NCBI GenBank assembly: GCA_900557645.1
Contig: USSZ01000022.1
Location: 1-17,605, forward strand
DNA from: an uncultured Eubacteriales bacterium
GTDB taxonomy: Bacteria > Bacillota > Clostridia > Christensenellales > UBA1242
Direction of reading: 5' to 3'
DNA length: 17,605 bases
The notes beneath the pieces were generated by a model that saw only the letters and a program-made list of their open reading frames with translations, did not search any database and had not been told where the DNA came from. This document shows positions 15,916-17,605 of the stretch, piece after piece; the first letter of the stretch is position 1; each line of letters starts with the position of its first letter. The position numbers were made by a program, and so were the translations under genes.

Positions 15916-15944
15916 TTGACCCGGGGGGGGGATTTTGCTATACT
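15916..15944 (+). promoter_or_regulatory. Promoter of the surface protein with a G9 tract in its spacer
   Basis: TTGACC (15916-15921), 17 bp spacer, TATACT (15939-15944) with extended -10 TGC. Nine of the 17 spacer bases are a homopolymeric G run (15923-15931). The layout fits a slippage-driven phase-variable promoter that is in its optimal 17-bp state in this sequence. Predicted start near 15951, leader about 80 nt, ribosome-binding site GAGGAG at 16021-16026. Confidence 0.8.
15923..15931 (+). repeat. Homopolymeric tract of nine G
   Basis: CCC followed by G9, the longest G or C run in the window, in a surrounding spacer that is almost entirely A and T. It is a simple-sequence repeat prone to slipped-strand mispairing. 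Confidence 0.95.
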
Positions 15945-15972
15945 GAAATTAATAAATAATAGTAAAAAGTTT

Positions 15973-15991
15973 AAGTAATAACAAGTAATAA
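15973..15991 (+). repeat. Short direct repeat in the leader of the surface-protein gene
   Basis: AAGTAATAA occurs twice, at 15973-15981 and 15983-15991, one helical turn apart, about 25-40 nt after the predicted transcription start. Function unknown; it may be chance in AT-rich DNA. Confidence 0.3.
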
Positions 15992-16030
15992 TTAAAAATG
16001 TTAAATAAATGTTTACAAACGAGGAGAAAA

Positions 16031-17605
16031 ATGAGAAAATTAAAAATTTTAAAATTTATTTGTTTAATTTTTGCCTGCTTTACTTTGGCTGGTGGTATTT
16101 ATTTGTTGACAAATGAAACTTCATATAATAGTGAAATTGCAGATGAAACTGAGGCTTGGTATCATAAGAAAACTTATTATTTTACAGTATATTATTCAAA
16201 TGGTAGTTCAACATGGTATAATAGCAAGTATAAGGGGGCTGATGGGGTATCGCGTAATGCTGGAACTTTGACTGCTACATTAACATATACTGGCAGTAAT
16301 TTTGCGGGAGATGAAGATTGGTATTGTGGAAATAGTAGTAAAGAAAATGCTGAAAAAGTGCATTCTATTTCAGAAAGTGTTACACAAGGCTCACAAGCCA
16401 AGGTTTATGGAAAGAGAGATGCTGGATTTATTTTAGGTGGACCATATAGCACTGATTTGAAATGGACTGTTTCATTTAGTCCAGCTTCTGGATTTGAATG
16501 TTATTCAAGTTTTTATAATAATGGTGCTATATCTTTTCAATCAAGTAAAACTTCAACTACTTCTTGCAGTTCCTCTTCAGCAAGCAAGTCAGGAACTGCA
16601 ACAGTTTCAATAAGCACTTCAAGTGGAAATATTGATGATTATTACTATTATTATACTTATGTAAGACCAAAGGCATATACCGTAAGTTATAATTTAGGAT
16701 ATACAAATACTACACATAGCACAAAATCAGTAAGGGTATATAATTATTATACTTTACCTACAGCCCCAACCAGAACAGGTTATACGTTTGATGGTTGGTA
16801 TACATCAAGTAGTGGTGGAACAAAAGTAACATCATCTACCTTAATGACAAAAAAATATTCTCATACATTGTATGCTCATTGGACGGCACATTCATATAAA
16901 ATAAGTTATAATTTAGATGGTGGAAGTAAGAATGGAAGTTATTGGCCAACAACTGCAACATATAATAGTGCATTTAATGTAAGTAATCCAACAAGAACAG
17001 GATATTCATTTAGAGGTTGGACGGCAACGGGAATAAACACATCAACAGCAAAATATGGAAACACAAAATCTTCAGCGACCAATTCATGGACGAGTGGAAC
17101 TACGTTAGTATATTATGCTTCATATATGGGCTTTAATAATTTAACGTCAACAAACAATGGGACAGTAACATTGAAAGCAAATTGGGAAGCGAATGGTTAT
17201 ACTCTAACAATGAATGCAAATGGTGGGAGTATATCATCAAATGGTAATTGGACAGGAAGTGGGTCAAGTGCAACAAAGACAGTAAAATATGATAGTCAAT
17301 ATGGGACATTGCCGACATCATCGACTATAAGTAGGACAGGTTATACATTTGATGGTTGGTATGATGCAATTAGTGGAGGAAATAAGATAAGTTCAAGTAC
17401 ATATATGAGAAAGGGTATATGTGGTTGGGTAGAAGGCACAAATGAAAAAGCAACAATCTATGCCCATTGGACACCAAATATATATAAAATAACCCTAGAT
17501 AAACAGAGTGGGAGTGGAGGAACAGACGAGATATATTTAAAATACAATACGGCATGGTGTTCAAATAGTAGTGGAACAGCAACGATAACGAGTATAACAA
17601 ACCCA
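16031..17605 (+). CDS. Secreted surface protein with Listeria-Bacteroides (InlB B-type) repeats, 3' end beyond the window
   Basis: An open frame of 525 codons with no stop before the window ends. GAGGAG (16021-16026) lies 4 nt before ATG. Residues 1-26 (MRKLKILK, then a hydrophobic stretch LIFACFTLAGGIYLL) form a signal peptide or membrane anchor. Residues 40-215 are an unrecognised Ser/Tyr/Gly-rich region containing CSSSS and a run of five Tyr (YYYYYTY). From residue 216, repeats of the InlB B/Flg_new kind follow: Y-x-I-S-Y-N-L at the start, TRTGYTFDGWY in the middle, and YAHWT at the end. Three full units lie at about 16676-16885, 16895-17188 and 17198-17473; a fourth begins at 17483. Such proteins are cell-surface adhesin-like molecules. 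The far C-terminal anchor is outside the window. Expression is probably phase-variable through the G9 promoter tract. Confidence 0.88.
   Translation, partial: MRKLKILKFICLIFACFTLAGGIYLLTNETSYNSEIADETEAWYHKKTYYFTVYYSNGSSTWYNSKYKGADGVSRNAGTLTATLTYTGSNFAGDEDWYCGNSSKENAEKVHSISESVTQGSQAKVYGKRDAGFILGGPYSTDLKWTVSFSPASGFECYSSFYNNGAISFQSSKTSTTSCSSSSASKSGTATVSISTSSGNIDDYYYYYTYVRPKAYTVSYNLGYTNTTHSTKSVRVYNYYTLPTAPTRTGYTFDGWYTSSSGGTKVTSSTLMTKKYSHTLYAHWTAHSYKISYNLDGGSKNGSYWPTTATYNSAFNVSNPTRTGYSFRGWTATGINTSTAKYGNTKSSATNSWTSGTTLVYYASYMGFNNLTSTNNGTVTLKANWEANGYTLTMNANGGSISSNGNWTGSGSSATKTVKYDSQYGTLPTSSTISRTGYTFDGWYDAISGGNKISSSTYMRKGICGWVEGTNEKATIYAHWTPNIYKITLDKQSGSGGTDEIYLKYNTAWCSNSSGTATITSITNP
16676..17473 (+). 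repeat. Three protein-level tandem B-repeats
   Basis: Units of about 70-98 codons sharing TRTGY(T/S)F(D/R)GW and ending in (A)HWT or ANW. The DNA has diverged (different codons for the same residues), so these are old protein repeats, not a recent DNA tandem array. Codons with third-position G (ACG, GGG, GCG) become more frequent from about 17030 on. Confidence 0.8.

Noticed and set aside
17133..17600. Minus-strand open frames (17133-17321, 17370-17600) opposite the surface-protein repeats
   Set aside because: They are antisense to a frame with a ribosome-binding site, signal peptide and recognised repeats, and their products are Leu/Ser/His/Tyr-rich with no motif.
1..17605. CRISPR array, insertion sequence or rRNA
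   Set aside because: No regularly spaced direct repeats, transposase or rRNA signature was seen on either strand.

Overview
The window is about 17.6 kb of very AT-rich DNA. It has Shine-Dalgarno sites of the AGGAGG type, near-consensus sigma-A promoters and TAA stops in almost every gene (one TGA, in alr). Together with the gene content (ZIP transporter, alanine racemase, a Clostridia-type dihydrodipicolinate-reductase-like protein, Listeria-Bacteroides/InlB B-repeats) this suggests a low-GC Bacillota chromosome, most likely an anaerobic, probably host-associated Clostridia relative. This is inference from composition and families. TGG is the tryptophan codon and no in-frame TGA is needed, so the standard bacterial code fits.

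Layout. The left edge (1-870) holds the catalytic part of a tyrosine recombinase, apparently cut off or frameshifted at its 5' end, followed by a tRNA-Arg(ACG) with its own promoter and terminator. Next are an HD-domain dNTP triphosphohydrolase (minus) and RNase HII (plus), divergent around a roughly 300 bp AT-rich spacer. From 3.2 to 7.05 kb lies one large helicase-nuclease gene: an SF1 helicase with an N-terminal DUF4011-like region and a C-terminal Vsr/MTES_1575-like nuclease domain. This architecture resembles the Hhe class of anti-phage genes. From 7.1 to 10.55 kb follow a ZIP metal transporter, two small unknown proteins (one a Ser-tract membrane protein), alanine racemase and a membrane protein with a SHOCT-like tail. 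A CofE-family glutamate ligase homologue (minus), a DUF2188 protein and an M16 metallopeptidase come next. A minus-strand pair follows: a dehydrogenase-like protein with a His/Cys-rich metal-binding-like tail, then thymidylate kinase. The right end carries a secreted B-repeat surface protein whose reading frame is open at the window edge.

The most striking signal is upstream of that surface protein. In this very AT-rich sequence, a run of nine G lies exactly inside the spacer between TTGACC (-35) and TATACT (extended -10). The tract is a likely slipped-strand phase switch: gain or loss of a G would move the spacer off its present 17 bp. 

Promoters can be read for many genes. Most are a -35 like TTGAAA or TTGACA, exactly 17 bp, then TATAAT, often with an extended -10 TGn. 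They place transcription starts very close to, or even on, the start codon. Two neighbouring genes (alr and the SHOCT-like membrane protein) have no Shine-Dalgarno and a -10 element 5-7 nt before ATG, so they may make leaderless mRNAs. Several start codons are moved here to the site with a proper ribosome-binding site.
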